Below are positions 35,445 to 44,535 of a stretch of DNA of 64,000 nt, one piece after another. The stretch's first letter is position 1. Each line of letters begins with the position of its first letter. A model generated the notes under the pieces. The model was not told where the DNA came from, did no database searches, and saw only the letters and a list, made by a program, of their open reading frames with translations. The position numbers and the translations under genes were made by a program. The stretch covers positions 1 through 64,000 of the forward strand of contig RDOF01000007.1 of NCBI GenBank assembly GCA_011365025.1, read 5' to 3'. The DNA comes from Candidatus Thorarchaeota archaeon (GTDB taxonomy: Archaea > Asgardarchaeota > Thorarchaeia > Thorarchaeales > Thorarchaeaceae).

Positions 35445-36419
35445 TTGACAGAGAACATTGCTTGGACGCTTTCGTCATTGGGTCAGCTATCCATACTACT
35501 TGAGGTTAGCTCGCCAAAGCCCGGAAATGTGAACCGCTTAAGGAGATTCTCAGATACTGGCTATCGGCATTTCTTGGCAAGCGCATCAATGATAGGTAGG
35601 GGCTTCCACGAAGCAGCCCGAAAAGGGACAATGCTTCCTAAAGGAGAAATCCCATCGGATAGCATAGGAATTGGGGAGCTAATCCATACTTGCGTGAATG
35701 ATTCGTTGAGAGGATTGAATAATAGAAACACAATATTTGGAACGATACTTCTCTATGTTCCTCTTGTGATAGCAATCGCAGCAGCAGTTGAAGAAAATGG
35801 GAAATTCACGATTGATTCGACCAGGGATTGGTTGAGGGCTATATTGGACCAGACAACAGTGGAGGACACCCTTCACGTATATAGAGCATTTCATCTCATT
35901 CGTCCTAGCGGTGATCTCAACAGGAAGGAGTCCAGCTGGACTGACATTCATGACAGGTATGATATTGAGAATCCAAGGATATTCGAGAACATCGAAGAAG
36001 ATCAAATAACATTGCATCACCTCTTCACTCTTTCAGCTGATGTTGATCCAATCTGCAGAGAATGGGCTGAGTACTACAGGATTGTGTTTGATGAGGTATT
36101 TCCGTATTTGGATGGCAAGTCGAATAAGCTGGATGATTTGGAAGAAGGCATTGTACATACTTTCATCTGGCTCCTTTCGAAATATCCTGATGGTCTAATC
36201 ACAAGGAAAGCCGGATCAGAAAAAGCTGAAGAAGTAAGGCTTCTTGCTGAGAGAGTAATATCGGGCATTCCGGGAAGCTTGGCGAGTAGTCAAGCGCTTA
36301 CAATTTTGGAGGAAGAGCTTGGGAAAGAGCGAAATTCCCTAAACCCGGGGACAACTGCGGACTTGCTCTCAGCAGCCATACTATGCAAACTTGCATCGAT
36401 GACTTTTGCTTTGTATTAA
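35445..36419 (+). CDS. Triphosphoribosyl-dephospho-CoA synthase (CitG/MdcB) family protein
   Basis: A 324-residue protein from a TTG start. Near the N-terminus is SSPKPGNVNRLRRFSDTGYRHFLASA, the conserved CitG motif. NNRNTIFGTILLYVPLVIAIAA and the late LNPGTTADLLSAAILCKLA are also typical. In bacteria CitG makes the prosthetic-group precursor for citrate or malonate decarboxylase acyl-carrier proteins. Archaeal homologues occur without those enzymes, and none is encoded in this window, so the substrate here is open. It shares TTAA at its stop with the following convergent gene. Confidence 0.85.
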   Translation: MTENIAWTLSSLGQLSILLEVSSPKPGNVNRLRRFSDTGYRHFLASASMIGRGFHEAARKGTMLPKGEIPSDSIGIGELIHTCVNDSLRGLNNRNTIFGTILLYVPLVIAIAAAVEENGKFTIDSTRDWLRAILDQTTVEDTLHVYRAFHLIRPSGDLNRKESSWTDIHDRYDIENPRIFENIEEDQITLHHLFTLSADVDPICREWAEYYRIVFDEVFPYLDGKSNKLDDLEEGIVHTFIWLLSKYPDGLITRKAGSEKAEEVRLLAERVISGIPGSLASSQALTILEEELGKERNSLNPGTTADLLSAAILCKLASMTFALY

Positions 36420-36619
36420 CCAACCACACCGCTAAAAACCAACGCCGCTAAAACAAAGAGGAGAATGGCAGATGGAACAAGCATCGCTTTTGCCTCCAGA
36501 CGTTTTACTTCGCGCACCTCTTTCTTGGGACCAAGATTAAACGAAATCAGAAGTAAAGCTCCGAGACAAGCCAACGCAATCGCCAATGCTTCATGAGCCA
36601 ATTTAAATTCCCTCTGCAT
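36416..36619 (-). CDS. Small two-helix membrane protein
   Basis: A 67-residue protein with transmembrane helices at about residues 9-29 and 45-65, separated by a charged loop (GPKKEVREVKRLEAK). Short two-helix proteins of this kind are common and poorly characterised. It is convergent with the CitG-like gene (shared TTAA at the stops). The function is unknown. Confidence 0.55.
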   Translation of the reverse strand: MQREFKLAHEALAIALACLGALLLISFNLGPKKEVREVKRLEAKAMLVPSAILLFVLAALVFSGVVG

Positions 36620-36701
36620 TGTTCAGAGATGACGCTCTTTTAACTGTAGTTGATAGCCTTTATTTGAGGTGCAAAAGAGAAAACGAAATTGACTGATATT
36701 A

Positions 36702-36968
36702 TTATCTCAGAACCTGTGTGAATACATGTTCAAACTTCATCCGAAGTTCCTTTGCCTTCTCGGAATCCGCCTGGTAAAGTGGTTGGCGCATATCCTGTAG
36801 ATTGGGAATCTTTCGACATAACTTCTGACCCATGAGTTTCCTCAAGGCGAAAGATACAGTACGCGGCGCCAATTTGACCTTGCGACTGATGTCCTTCGGA
36901 GTCATTGGGCCCTCATCGGCCAGTCGGTCTAGCACAATGATTGCACTTCTTGGTAAATCTAAGGACAT
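36702..36968 (-). CDS. Winged-helix (MarR-like) regulator, copy 1
   Basis: An 88-residue DNA-binding protein. LPRSAIIVLDRLADEGPMTPKDISRKVKLAPRTVSFALRKLMGQKL is a winged helix-turn-helix, and PNLQDMRQPLYQAD forms the wing. It is small and lacks an effector domain. A close paralogue lies 150 bases upstream on the same strand. It could act as a dimer or heterodimer on nearby promoters. The family is clear; its targets are unknown. Confidence 0.85.
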   Translation of the reverse strand: MSLDLPRSAIIVLDRLADEGPMTPKDISRKVKLAPRTVSFALRKLMGQKLCRKIPNLQDMRQPLYQADSEKAKELRMKFEHVFTQVLR

Positions 36969-37114
36969 CTATGGTGCGTCTCCTTACAATTTTGAACAAG
37001 TTGTTCAGCTAAATCTTATCTGCGGAGCAATATAAGAAGATAGGTCAACGCACAGCGTATCATTTTTGGGTAACTATCCGTTGAAGAGTTGAGCTCGAAG
37101 GACATAGCTTAGGA

Positions 37115-37426
37115 TCACTGTCTGAAAGAGCGTGATGGATGGTCAGATGGGTTGAAAGACGGATGTAAGCGTACATACGAATCAATTGTGAAGCCTAGAC
37201 GGAGCTCTTTCACTTTTTCCATATCTACTCTGTAGAATGGCTGGCGCATATCCTCAAAGTTTGAAACTTTCTGACAGAGCTGCATTTCGATGAGTCTCTT
37301 TAAAGCAAGAGTGACCGTCCTTGGAGCCAAGTCGACTCGTGTACTCAGTTGCTTTGGTGTTAGAGGCCCATCGCGTGATAGTCTTGCAAGAACTACTTTT
37401 GCGCTCTTAGGAAGTTTTACGGTCAT
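37115..37426 (-). CDS. Winged-helix (MarR-like) regulator, copy 2
   Basis: A 103-residue paralogue of the gene at 36702. LPKSAKVVLARLSRDGPLTPKQLSTRVDLAPRTVTLALKRLIEMQL aligns with copy 1 from its first residue, and the wing SNFEDMRQPFYRVD is also shared. The frame is open to base 37504, but the alignment to copy 1 starts exactly at the Met at 37426, with GGAG nine bases upstream, so this start is chosen. It has a 20-residue polar C-terminal tail absent from copy 1. Tandem duplication is evident. Confidence 0.82.
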   Translation of the reverse strand: MTVKLPKSAKVVLARLSRDGPLTPKQLSTRVDLAPRTVTLALKRLIEMQLCQKVSNFEDMRQPFYRVDMEKVKELRLGFTIDSYVRLHPSFNPSDHPSRSFRQ

Positions 37427-37583
37427 CCTCCTTAGCTCCACTGGATCTTCAACAAATGAATCTGAGCAATCAAGGATATAAGAGATGAGGTTAACGCAGG
37501 CCAACCAGACGCCATATCACGACCAAATGACAGGATTCAAGAGCAGAAGGAAGTAGAATATTTGAATTAAGGAGCCATGACTA

Positions 37584-38567
37584 ATGTCGAAGAAGGTCTT
37601 TGTTACGAGAATGATTCCCGAGGAAGGGCTTGAAAAGATTAGGCAGCATTTCGATGTTAACGTCTGGCCAGATGAGCATCCACCTTCAAAGGAGCAGATT
37701 GCGGAAGGTGCAGCAGGTTGTGAGGGAATCGTAACCCTTCTGTCCGACCCTATCGACAGAGAGCTGATCGAGTCACTTCCAAACCTGAGAGTGATTGTTC
37801 AATATGCTGTTGGTTATGACAATATCGATATCGGAACGGCAACGGAGAAAGGAATACTTGTCACAAACACGCCGGGCGTTCTAACTGAAGCAACGGCAGA
37901 CCTCACTTGGGCATTGATTTTGGCTGCTGCGCGCCGCATTGTGGAAGCTGATAGGTATGTCAGAGAGGGAAAGTGGGAGGTAGCGTGGGGGCCTAAGATG
38001 CTGTTGGGCATGGAGGTCTTTGAAGCAACTCTGGGCATCATTGGCATGGGGAGAATTGGAAGCGCGGTTGCCCGAAGAGCGGCAGGATTCTCAATGAACA
38101 TTCTGTATACCTCGAAGCCAGAGGATGACCTTGGCAACTCAGTAGAGAAGGAAACAGGCGCCAGAAGAACGGATTTGGAAACGCTTCTTAAGGAGTCGGA
38201 CATTGTCAGCATTCACGTTCCTCTTACTGAGGAAACAAGGAACCTTGTGGGTTCAAAGGAAATTGCGTCCATGAAGTCTGGTGCAATACTGGTAAACACC
38301 TCAAGAGGACCCGTGGTTGACGAAGGGGCTTTGTATAGGGCGCTCAAGGAAGGAAAATTGGCATCTGCAGGATTGGACGTTTTTCGAGAGGAGCCAATAG
38401 AGAAGGGCAATCCACTCCTTAGCCTATCCAATGTTGTGCTGGTGCCCCATATTGGAAGTGCAAGCGTGGCTGCGAGAACAAAAATGGCTATCATGTGTGC
38501 TAGCAACCTCATTGCCGCACTAAATGGCAAAGAACCCCCAAATCTCGTCAACCCGGAGGTGCTGTGA
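37584..38567 (+). CDS. D-isomer-specific 2-hydroxyacid dehydrogenase (glyoxylate/hydroxypyruvate reductase type)
   Basis: A 327-residue NAD(P)-dependent dehydrogenase. The Rossmann motif is GIIGMGRIGSAVARR, the catalytic Arg lies in VNTSRGPVVDE, the Glu in VFREEP, and the His in VLVPHIGSA. N-terminal QYAVGYDNIDI is typical of glyoxylate reductase. It interconverts 2-oxo and D-2-hydroxy acids; glyoxylate, hydroxypyruvate or amino-acid-derived keto acids are candidate substrates. AAGGAG lies nine bases before the ATG. A nitroreductase gene starts one base after its stop, so the two form an operon. Confidence 0.93.
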   Translation: MSKKVFVTRMIPEEGLEKIRQHFDVNVWPDEHPPSKEQIAEGAAGCEGIVTLLSDPIDRELIESLPNLRVIVQYAVGYDNIDIGTATEKGILVTNTPGVLTEATADLTWALILAAARRIVEADRYVREGKWEVAWGPKMLLGMEVFEATLGIIGMGRIGSAVARRAAGFSMNILYTSKPEDDLGNSVEKETGARRTDLETLLKESDIVSIHVPLTEETRNLVGSKEIASMKSGAILVNTSRGPVVDEGALYRALKEGKLASAGLDVFREEPIEKGNPLLSLSNVVLVPHIGSASVAARTKMAIMCASNLIAALNGKEPPNLVNPEVL

Positions 38568-38568
38568 T

Positions 38569-39096
38569 TTGAAAGACGAATGTATCAAAGCAATTATCGG
38601 TAGAACGTCGGTCCGCAGGTATTCGGAAGAAGAGGTGTCAGAAGGAGACCTCGAAGATATTCTTCAGACGGCAGTAAGTGCGCCCTCTGCCGGAAATAGA
38701 CAGCCTTGGAGAATTGTCGTTGTCAGGGATGTTGCACGGAAGAAGAAGCTGGTGGAAGCAGCAGGAGGACAGGGGTTCATAGCTCAGGCACCAATAGCTC
38801 TAGTAATAATAGCAGTGCCATACGAATCTGCGGAAAGATACGGCGACCGTGGCTCGAGCCTCTACGTATATCAAGACACTGCAGCACTGACACAGAACAT
38901 ACTCATTGCGGCACATCGACTTGGCTATGGAACTTGTTGGGTAGGAGCGTTCAATGAGGAAGCTGCAAGAGGAGCCGTAAATGTCCCCGGTGATATGAGA
39001 CCAGTTGCCATCATCCCAATAGGAAAGGCCCTTGGGGACATCATCAGGCGGCAAAGAAGACCTTTGTCAGAAGTTGTTGTGCAAGAGAAGTTCTAA
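38569..39096 (+). CDS. Nitroreductase-family FMN oxidoreductase
   Basis: A 175-residue flavoenzyme. AIIGRTSVRRYSEEEVSEGDLEDIL and SAPSAGNRQPWRIVVV are the FMN-binding signatures, and GYGTCWVGAF and PIGKALG complete the fold. It transfers electrons from NAD(P)H or F420H2 to nitro-aromatic, quinone or other acceptors. The frame is open from 38524, inside the previous gene, but GGAGGT at 38555-38560 lies eight bases before TTG 38569, so TTG is the start. The family is clear; the substrate is unknown. Confidence 0.9.
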   Translation: MKDECIKAIIGRTSVRRYSEEEVSEGDLEDILQTAVSAPSAGNRQPWRIVVVRDVARKKKLVEAAGGQGFIAQAPIALVIIAVPYESAERYGDRGSSLYVYQDTAALTQNILIAAHRLGYGTCWVGAFNEEAARGAVNVPGDMRPVAIIPIGKALGDIIRRQRRPLSEVVVQEKF

Positions 39097-39212
39097 TTGG
39101 AGTGGACTCCTGTCTATGGGAAGTAGGCGAAACACGTCCAGTATTGTGGTTTCCCAGTTATTCCACCAGATGAGCAAACCGAAAATTCAGTAGTTGGCAC
39201 ATCATCTCAGCA

Positions 39213-39254
39213 GATGAAAACAAAAAAAGAAAGGGGTTGGGGGACAAAGCCCCC
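39213..39254 (-). terminator. Terminator after the 1648-residue S8 protease
   Basis: On the minus strand GGGGG (complement of 39250-39254) pairs with CCCCC (39239-39243) around a short loop. It is followed by a T-rich run (complement of 39215-39233), about 35 bases after the stop. This is the clearest terminator-like signal in the window. Confidence 0.6.
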
Positions 39255-39288
39255 GTATGTTAGTGTGTTACTACAATGACGCTTCGCT

Positions 39289-42200
39289 TTACTTCTTCTT
39301 GATTAGGAAGAGGATCAGCACAACGACGACACCGACTCCAATACCGCCGATGAGTCCAATTATCAATGGATCAATAATTGGAGGTTCAACGGTTGTGGTA
39401 GTGGTTGTAGTAGTGGTTGTTGTAGTGGTTGTAGTAGTGGTTGTGGTAGTAGTCGTGGGTGTAGTCGGTGTAGGAATGGTCAGCGTACCGAATGTGAAGA
39501 CTGCATCGCTCATGTCGCTACCGGATAGATGTGGCCAGAATGTTGGAATCTCGTATGTTGGATCAAGTGGAGCGATCGTTCCGGCGAATGCCGTGTCGTT
39601 GTCGTAAGCGATGACTTGCACAATTCCCTCATCGGTCTCGAAGAGGTTTGCAAAGTCCACCTCGTGGTAGTACCATCCATTCACTGCATCGTAGTCCATT
39701 GGACCTGTACCTATTACTTGCCAGAACTCGCCATTGTCTAGTGATATCCGTATCTGGAAGATTAGGGCATCACCAACATTGCGGTCGGTGCAAGTCCAAG
39801 TGACATTGTGCACTCCATCGCTCCAGTCCTCTGCACCATTGGGTGCGAGAACAGTCACGGCCGGAGCAAAGAAGTTGACAAATGTCACATTGAGGTACTG
39901 AGCCTCCCAGTAGACGTTGGTGTTGCTGTACGCAGTGACCTTGACATCCTTGTAGGTGTTAGCAAGGAAGTCATAGGTATCAAAGCTTATGCTGTTACCA
40001 ATCTCGGTTTCGGTGAGACTGACACGAGTGTCAACCTCAAGGCTCCAGGTACCAGGCTGGAGGTCGTAGTCGAAGCAGTACACAATCATTGTGTCGTTCG
40101 CATAGTTCCATACTCCGCTCCAAACCTCTGGATGTGCTCCAGTGGCCATGGCGCCACCAAAGATGTTGGAGCCATAGCTATATGCTATCGGGTCCTGTCC
40201 GCCATGGAATCCGAAGATGTCACAGTCCGTGTTACTAAAGTCAACCGTAACACGTACAGTATCACCAACATTGATTCCCTTGACAATCAATGGTCCAGAG
40301 AACTGAGCTGGGTTGAATGCATCGTTGAATGGGTCGTAGCTTGCGCTAGGAATGGTCAGTGGTCCAGTCTGAACTGAGTAGAGACCACTCAGGAACTGAA
40401 GGTCTACTCTGGTGACGTCATACTCTGGTAGACCAGTGATGCCAGCATCAGCCCAAGTAGGCTGAAGCACAATATGGTCACCCTCGATGACTCCATCCTC
40501 AGCAAAGGTTCCGCTTCCATCATTAGCTGTCCAAGCAGGGGTTATTGCTGGATCAACAAGCTCATTGTACCACTGGACTGTCAGAGTAATCTCCTCAGGA
40601 GCAACTGAACCGTTGATTGCATGGCAGCCCACCTGAAGGTAATAGGTTCCATTGATTAAGTAGCCAGGATCCCAGACCAAGGTGTTCTTGAGCGGCTCAG
40701 TCGGTACGGGATGGAAACCATTGCCAAGTCCGTGATTGGTCCTTGCCAATTGGCTGTAAACCGTGTTTCTGAGGTACATGTCCACGACAGTTCCTGTGTT
40801 CTGCCATTCGGCCTTGATTACTAGTACTGACACACTATCCGCTGGATACAGGTCAGGAACGTTGATCAAGAATGTGTTGAAACCGCCACCATCGCCAAAG
40901 GCAGTGCTTGCTGGGTCTGCAATTGAGCCCCAAACGGCACCATTCTCGTATGGTGTAAGCTCGGCACCAACACCGTCAACAATAACCTGCTCAACGCCTT
41001 CACCCACACTGATATCCATCTCAACGTTGTATGAGTACGGCATCATGTGAGTGTAGCCAGTATCAGTGTCTGCCAAGAGGACGTATCCTTGGTGGATACC
41101 ATACTCTGCATCAGCAGGCACGTTCAGGGTTAGAGTTGTGTTTGCACCAACGCCAGCACTTGCAGTGATTGGTGTGACAATTTCCTTATCCCAGAGGGTA
41201 ATCGTTGCAGTGAAGGTTATTCCATCAGCAGCATCGATCATCAGGGTTGGAGTCCATTCACTGAAGTCGAAGCCGACAAACGAGCCTCCAGCACCCACAC
41301 GCATTATGTGCATGTTGCCATCGTTGTAGTCACGTGAGATGCACTGAATGCTGTCACCACCGCTGACTGGCACGCCCCATGGAGTCCAGATGGTGCTGTA
41401 GAAGTTCATCTCGCCGTTACCGGCAAGGTCACCAGGACCATCATCCTTCCAGTAGAAGAGCCTTGCTTGGTCAACATCAGCATCGTACATGGCCTCATAG
41501 CTTACAACCAGAGTCATGTAGTCAACGCTTCCGAAGTCAGCCAAGTCACCCAAAGTGTAGCCTTCATCGAGCAGCTGCTCGGTGATATCGAAGAAGCCAC
41601 CGCGCTCTACTGCAGGATCAAAGCCAGTATCTTCATAGGTGTACGTGATGTTGTCGAACGTGAAGGTTCGTAGTTCGTTGTAGTACCATGGAGTCACTGC
41701 TTCCCAGCTTGCAAAGTCGATCGGAGCTCCCGAATCGCCGTAATATCCTGCGAAGTTCAATGCGTACGTGCCACTTCGCTCAACATTGCCAAAGTAGGCA
41801 CTCTCCAGTGTTGTGTCAGGGTACTCATAGTACCAAGTGTCGGGATGTGCGATGTCGAATGGACCAACAGACCAGTCGGGCATCCAGTACATCCAGGCGT
41901 CCATCATGGCATCCATGTAGTTGTCCCATGAATCATCGCTGGCTAGCCAGACACCATCATTTACGACAGCATCAACGGCAGCGTATGCATTCACCAATCC
42001 GTGACCTTCTGAGAACGCGTCAAGTCCACGGTCAGTGGCATGGCTGAGAATCATGGATTTGATTGCAACAGGGTCGTAGCCATAGCCCTCGTCAATCATT
42101 GCTTCGGCAACGAGTGCTGCAACACCTGCAACAATTGGGCTCGAGAGGCTGGTACCCTGCCACCACTGGTAGCTGTAATCAATGTCAAGGAATATGTTGT

Positions 42201-44235
42201 GGGACTGCTTTACATTGCAGCCTCTGTATCCAGGAGCAACGACATCAGGCTTTGGATAGCCAGTGAACATTGGTCCGTTGGATGAGAACATAACGTTTGA
42301 GTTTGGCACTCCCTGTGGTCCATATAGTGGATCATAGTAGGCGTTTGCCAGACTTGCACCCACATGAATGACAGCTGCACCACCGGGTGGGCCACTAGTC
42401 ATGTAGCCCGCACCTGAGTTGCCAGAGGAAGTCACGAACAACGTACCTGCGTACGTAGGATCATAGAACCCTGGCGTGGCCAACACGTCCCAGAAGAGGG
42501 ACAGGTAGGTCAGATCAAGATAGGCCCCGTTGACATAGCCCCACGACATCGATTGGATGTGCGCTTTGTGTTCTCCCGTGTATATCCAATGGCCCGAAGT
42601 CTCGTTCAGATGGAATCCAGCCGCCCAGACTTGGGCGCCCAATTCACCGCCGAGAGCGCTGTAGAACTTCACAGCTAGAATGTCGGCGCCAGGGGCAATA
42701 CCGGGTAATTTGTAAGTTGTGTCATTATTCGGATCGACTTGATTGTAGATCTCGTGGTCATAGACTCCTTGTGAAGCAACAGCGCTGGCGCACCATGTTC
42801 CATGTTCGCCGCCTGCGGCATTGTACTCGTTGAACATAAGGGCAAAGCCAAGACCCTCAGGCTGGAAGCCACACCAGAGGTACTGCTCCGTTGCGTCAGG
42901 GTCAATTACGCTGAACCATTCACCATAGAAGTCTAAGTCATCATAGATCCATGTGAGCGAACCAAGGCCAAAGTCGTCATATCCATCGCCGTCGATATCT
43001 GCTGCCAGAACAGGTCCAGCACCAGTGCCATCAACGGTGAAGACATAACCATCATCCATGTCATCAACAAAGCTGAAGTCCATCAACCCAGCAAGGTAGG
43101 CACGAATTGCCGGATCTGTAAGTGAAACAGCTTCGTAATAGAAAGCCCAATTCCACATCCAGCTCCAAGCAAATGCTCCATCCCAGTCGATGATGAGCTT
43201 GTTTGCATCCAGCATCAGAGCTGGCGCAAGTAGCTTTGAATAACTCATTTGGCGCTGCTGGAAGACCCAACCAACCGTGTAGTTGTTACTTGTTGGTGCA
43301 GGGAGTTCCCAGTCGTCCCACATGTAGCCATAGACGAATTCTGAAGCGTTTGCAATGCCCCATGCTGCCTCGTAGATTCCAATGAACCCGCTAAGCAGGT
43401 TTCTGAAGTATCCGAAAGGCAGATTGGTACATACTGGATCCCATCCTGTTGAGTTTAGGTAGTAATGTCCTTCGCTTTCATATGTGAGGACGTAACCCAT
43501 GTCAAGCCACTCTGTTACGTTTTCCACATTTGTGGCATTGGCATAAGTCATTAGATTCATACCATCACAGGAGGGGTCGTAGGACATTGGACGGCCTAAG
43601 CCATCAATTGCAATTGCTTCTTTCATGTCGGGTGTGCTGAAGTCGACACCAGAGTCGTGTATAGATACAATGACTCCGCTGCCATCATAACCGAAATCGT
43701 CGTAGGTCTGAGTGGCTCCAACGATATCCCTGATTGCGAAATTGTCCAGGTCCATTGGTTCACCAAAGCCTGTTTCGTATTCAGGGCTATCTGGAAGCAC
43801 ATCAGCCATTACATATTTGAGGCCTTCCATATTCACGAGGGCCGCAACGTTGTTGTAATCGACGTTAACGTAGGCACACGACATGATTCCCAAATCGAAG
43901 ATCCACTTCACTCTTGAGAGCTCTCTAACAGATGCCTCATAGCCCTGCTCGTAGTAGACCAGTGCCTGAATTCCTGTGTCTGTTGTAAACACACTGTCAG
44001 GAACAATACCTGTTTCGAGATACTCTGCAAGAAGTGCGTCCATCCTCTGATCTCCCGTCGGATTCTCCATCAACCTCTGAACATAGGTCTCTTTGAGAGT
44101 CTCCACAGTTGGAGCGACGGGAGCTGGAGATGCTGCCGGTTCTGCTTCTGGAGTGACAAGCAAGGGGACCATTGCAATGGATCCAACCATGCATGCAATC
44201 AGAAGGAGTACCAGCACTTGTTTCTTGCGAATCAT
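39289..44235 (-). CDS. Giant cell-surface S8 (subtilisin-like) protease with Thr-rich stalk
   Basis: A 1648-residue secreted protease. The signal peptide is MIRKKQVLVLLLIACMVGS followed by a Pro/Ala-rich segment. The catalytic triad is Asp194 (SIHDSGVD), His478 (GEHGTWCAS) and Ser696 (GTSLSSP), with oxyanion SSGNSG. About 280 residues separate Asp and His, against roughly 35-70 in most subtilases. Beta-rich domains follow for some 800 residues. The C-terminus is a run of 22 Thr, the linker VEPPIIDP, one transmembrane helix and KKK. The enzyme is thus anchored to the cell membrane with the catalytic part outside. GAGGAG precedes the ATG by 12 bases. A role in degrading external proteins is likely. 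Confidence 0.92.
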   Translation of the reverse strand: MIRKKQVLVLLLIACMVGSIAMVPLLVTPEAEPAASPAPVAPTVETLKETYVQRLMENPTGDQRMDALLAEYLETGIVPDSVFTTDTGIQALVYYEQGYEASVRELSRVKWIFDLGIMSCAYVNVDYNNVAALVNMEGLKYVMADVLPDSPEYETGFGEPMDLDNFAIRDIVGATQTYDDFGYDGSGVIVSIHDSGVDFSTPDMKEAIAIDGLGRPMSYDPSCDGMNLMTYANATNVENVTEWLDMGYVLTYESEGHYYLNSTGWDPVCTNLPFGYFRNLLSGFIGIYEAAWGIANASEFVYGYMWDDWELPAPTSNNYTVGWVFQQRQMSYSKLLAPALMLDANKLIIDWDGAFAWSWMWNWAFYYEAVSLTDPAIRAYLAGLMDFSFVDDMDDGYVFTVDGTGAGPVLAADIDGDGYDDFGLGSLTWIYDDLDFYGEWFSVIDPDATEQYLWCGFQPEGLGFALMFNEYNAAGGEHGTWCASAVASQGVYDHEIYNQVDPNNDTTYKLPGIAPGADILAVKFYSALGGELGAQVWAAGFHLNETSGHWIYTGEHKAHIQSMSWGYVNGAYLDLTYLSLFWDVLATPGFYDPTYAGTLFVTSSGNSGAGYMTSGPPGGAAVIHVGASLANAYYDPLYGPQGVPNSNVMFSSNGPMFTGYPKPDVVAPGYRGCNVKQSHNIFLDIDYSYQWWQGTSLSSPIVAGVAALVAEAMIDEGYGYDPVAIKSMILSHATDRGLDAFSEGHGLVNAYAAVDAVVNDGVWLASDDSWDNYMDAMMDAWMYWMPDWSVGPFDIAHPDTWYYEYPDTTLESAYFGNVERSGTYALNFAGYYGDSGAPIDFASWEAVTPWYYNELRTFTFDNITYTYEDTGFDPAVERGGFFDITEQLLDEGYTLGDLADFGSVDYMTLVVSYEAMYDADVDQARLFYWKDDGPGDLAGNGEMNFYSTIWTPWGVPVSGGDSIQCISRDYNDGNMHIMRVGAGGSFVGFDFSEWTPTLMIDAADGITFTATITLWDKEIVTPITASAGVGANTTLTLNVPADAEYGIHQGYVLLADTDTGYTHMMPYSYNVEMDISVGEGVEQVIVDGVGAELTPYENGAVWGSIADPASTAFGDGGGFNTFLINVPDLYPADSVSVLVIKAEWQNTGTVVDMYLRNTVYSQLARTNHGLGNGFHPVPTEPLKNTLVWDPGYLINGTYYLQVGCHAINGSVAPEEITLTVQWYNELVDPAITPAWTANDGSGTFAEDGVIEGDHIVLQPTWADAGITGLPEYDVTRVDLQFLSGLYSVQTGPLTIPSASYDPFNDAFNPAQFSGPLIVKGINVGDTVRVTVDFSNTDCDIFGFHGGQDPIAYSYGSNIFGGAMATGAHPEVWSGVWNYANDTMIVYCFDYDLQPGTWSLEVDTRVSLTETEIGNSISFDTYDFLANTYKDVKVTAYSNTNVYWEAQYLNVTFVNFFAPAVTVLAPNGAEDWSDGVHNVTWTCTDRNVGDALIFQIRISLDNGEFWQVIGTGPMDYDAVNGWYYHEVDFANLFETDEGIVQVIAYDNDTAFAGTIAPLDPTYEIPTFWPHLSGSDMSDAVFTFGTLTIPTPTTPTTTTTTTTTTTTTTTTTTTTTTVEPPIIDPLIIGLIGGIGVGVVVVLILFLIKKK
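39391..39456 (-). repeat. Threonine-codon run (22 codons) encoding a surface stalk
   Basis: Twenty-two consecutive Thr codons (mixed ACC, ACT, ACA and one ACG) just before the membrane anchor. Mixed codon use shows that selection acts on the protein, not only slippage. Such runs are commonly O-glycosylated spacers in archaeal surface proteins. Confidence 0.8.
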
Positions 44236-44535
44236 TTTTTTTTCCTACTCCTCTCATCACGAATCGCAGAGAAACGCTTCGTGTAGAACAAATACTTAGG
44301 AATTTGGACCTATGTATGTCTACAGCATACAATACCTCAATGCATCCGCCAATGAGTAGGCACGCGGATGCTTCTCCTCTAGACGCGTTCTCTTCGACGT
44401 GATTAGAGTTCGGGGTGATAACTCACCCTATTAAGCATTACTACATACTTGGAGAACATTCATTCTCAAACATGTTTAGCTCATTATTTTGAGTATTAAG
44501 GGAAATTAACGAAGTCCGATGCAGAATTCGTCGAT
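44236..44535. other. Intergenic region upstream of the giant S8 protease
   Basis: This 300-base A/T-rich stretch holds the promoter of the S8 gene and a perfect inverted repeat (listed separately). Its far end should hold the terminator of the next minus-strand gene, but no obvious hairpin was seen there. No ORF with family support was found. Confidence 0.5.
44342..44371. promoter_or_regulatory. Inverted repeat upstream of the giant S8 protease
   Basis: GCATCCGC (44342-44349) and GCGGATGC (44364-44371) form a perfect 8-bp inverted repeat with a 14-base spacer, about 110 bases upstream of the S8 start. It may be an operator or a leftover hairpin. The GC-rich arms stand out in an A/T-rich gap. 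Confidence 0.4.

Noticed and set aside
39257..39607. Plus-strand frame rich in poly-valine
   Set aside because: It is the antisense image of the Thr-codon stalk of the S8 protease (22 Thr codons read backwards give Val codons).
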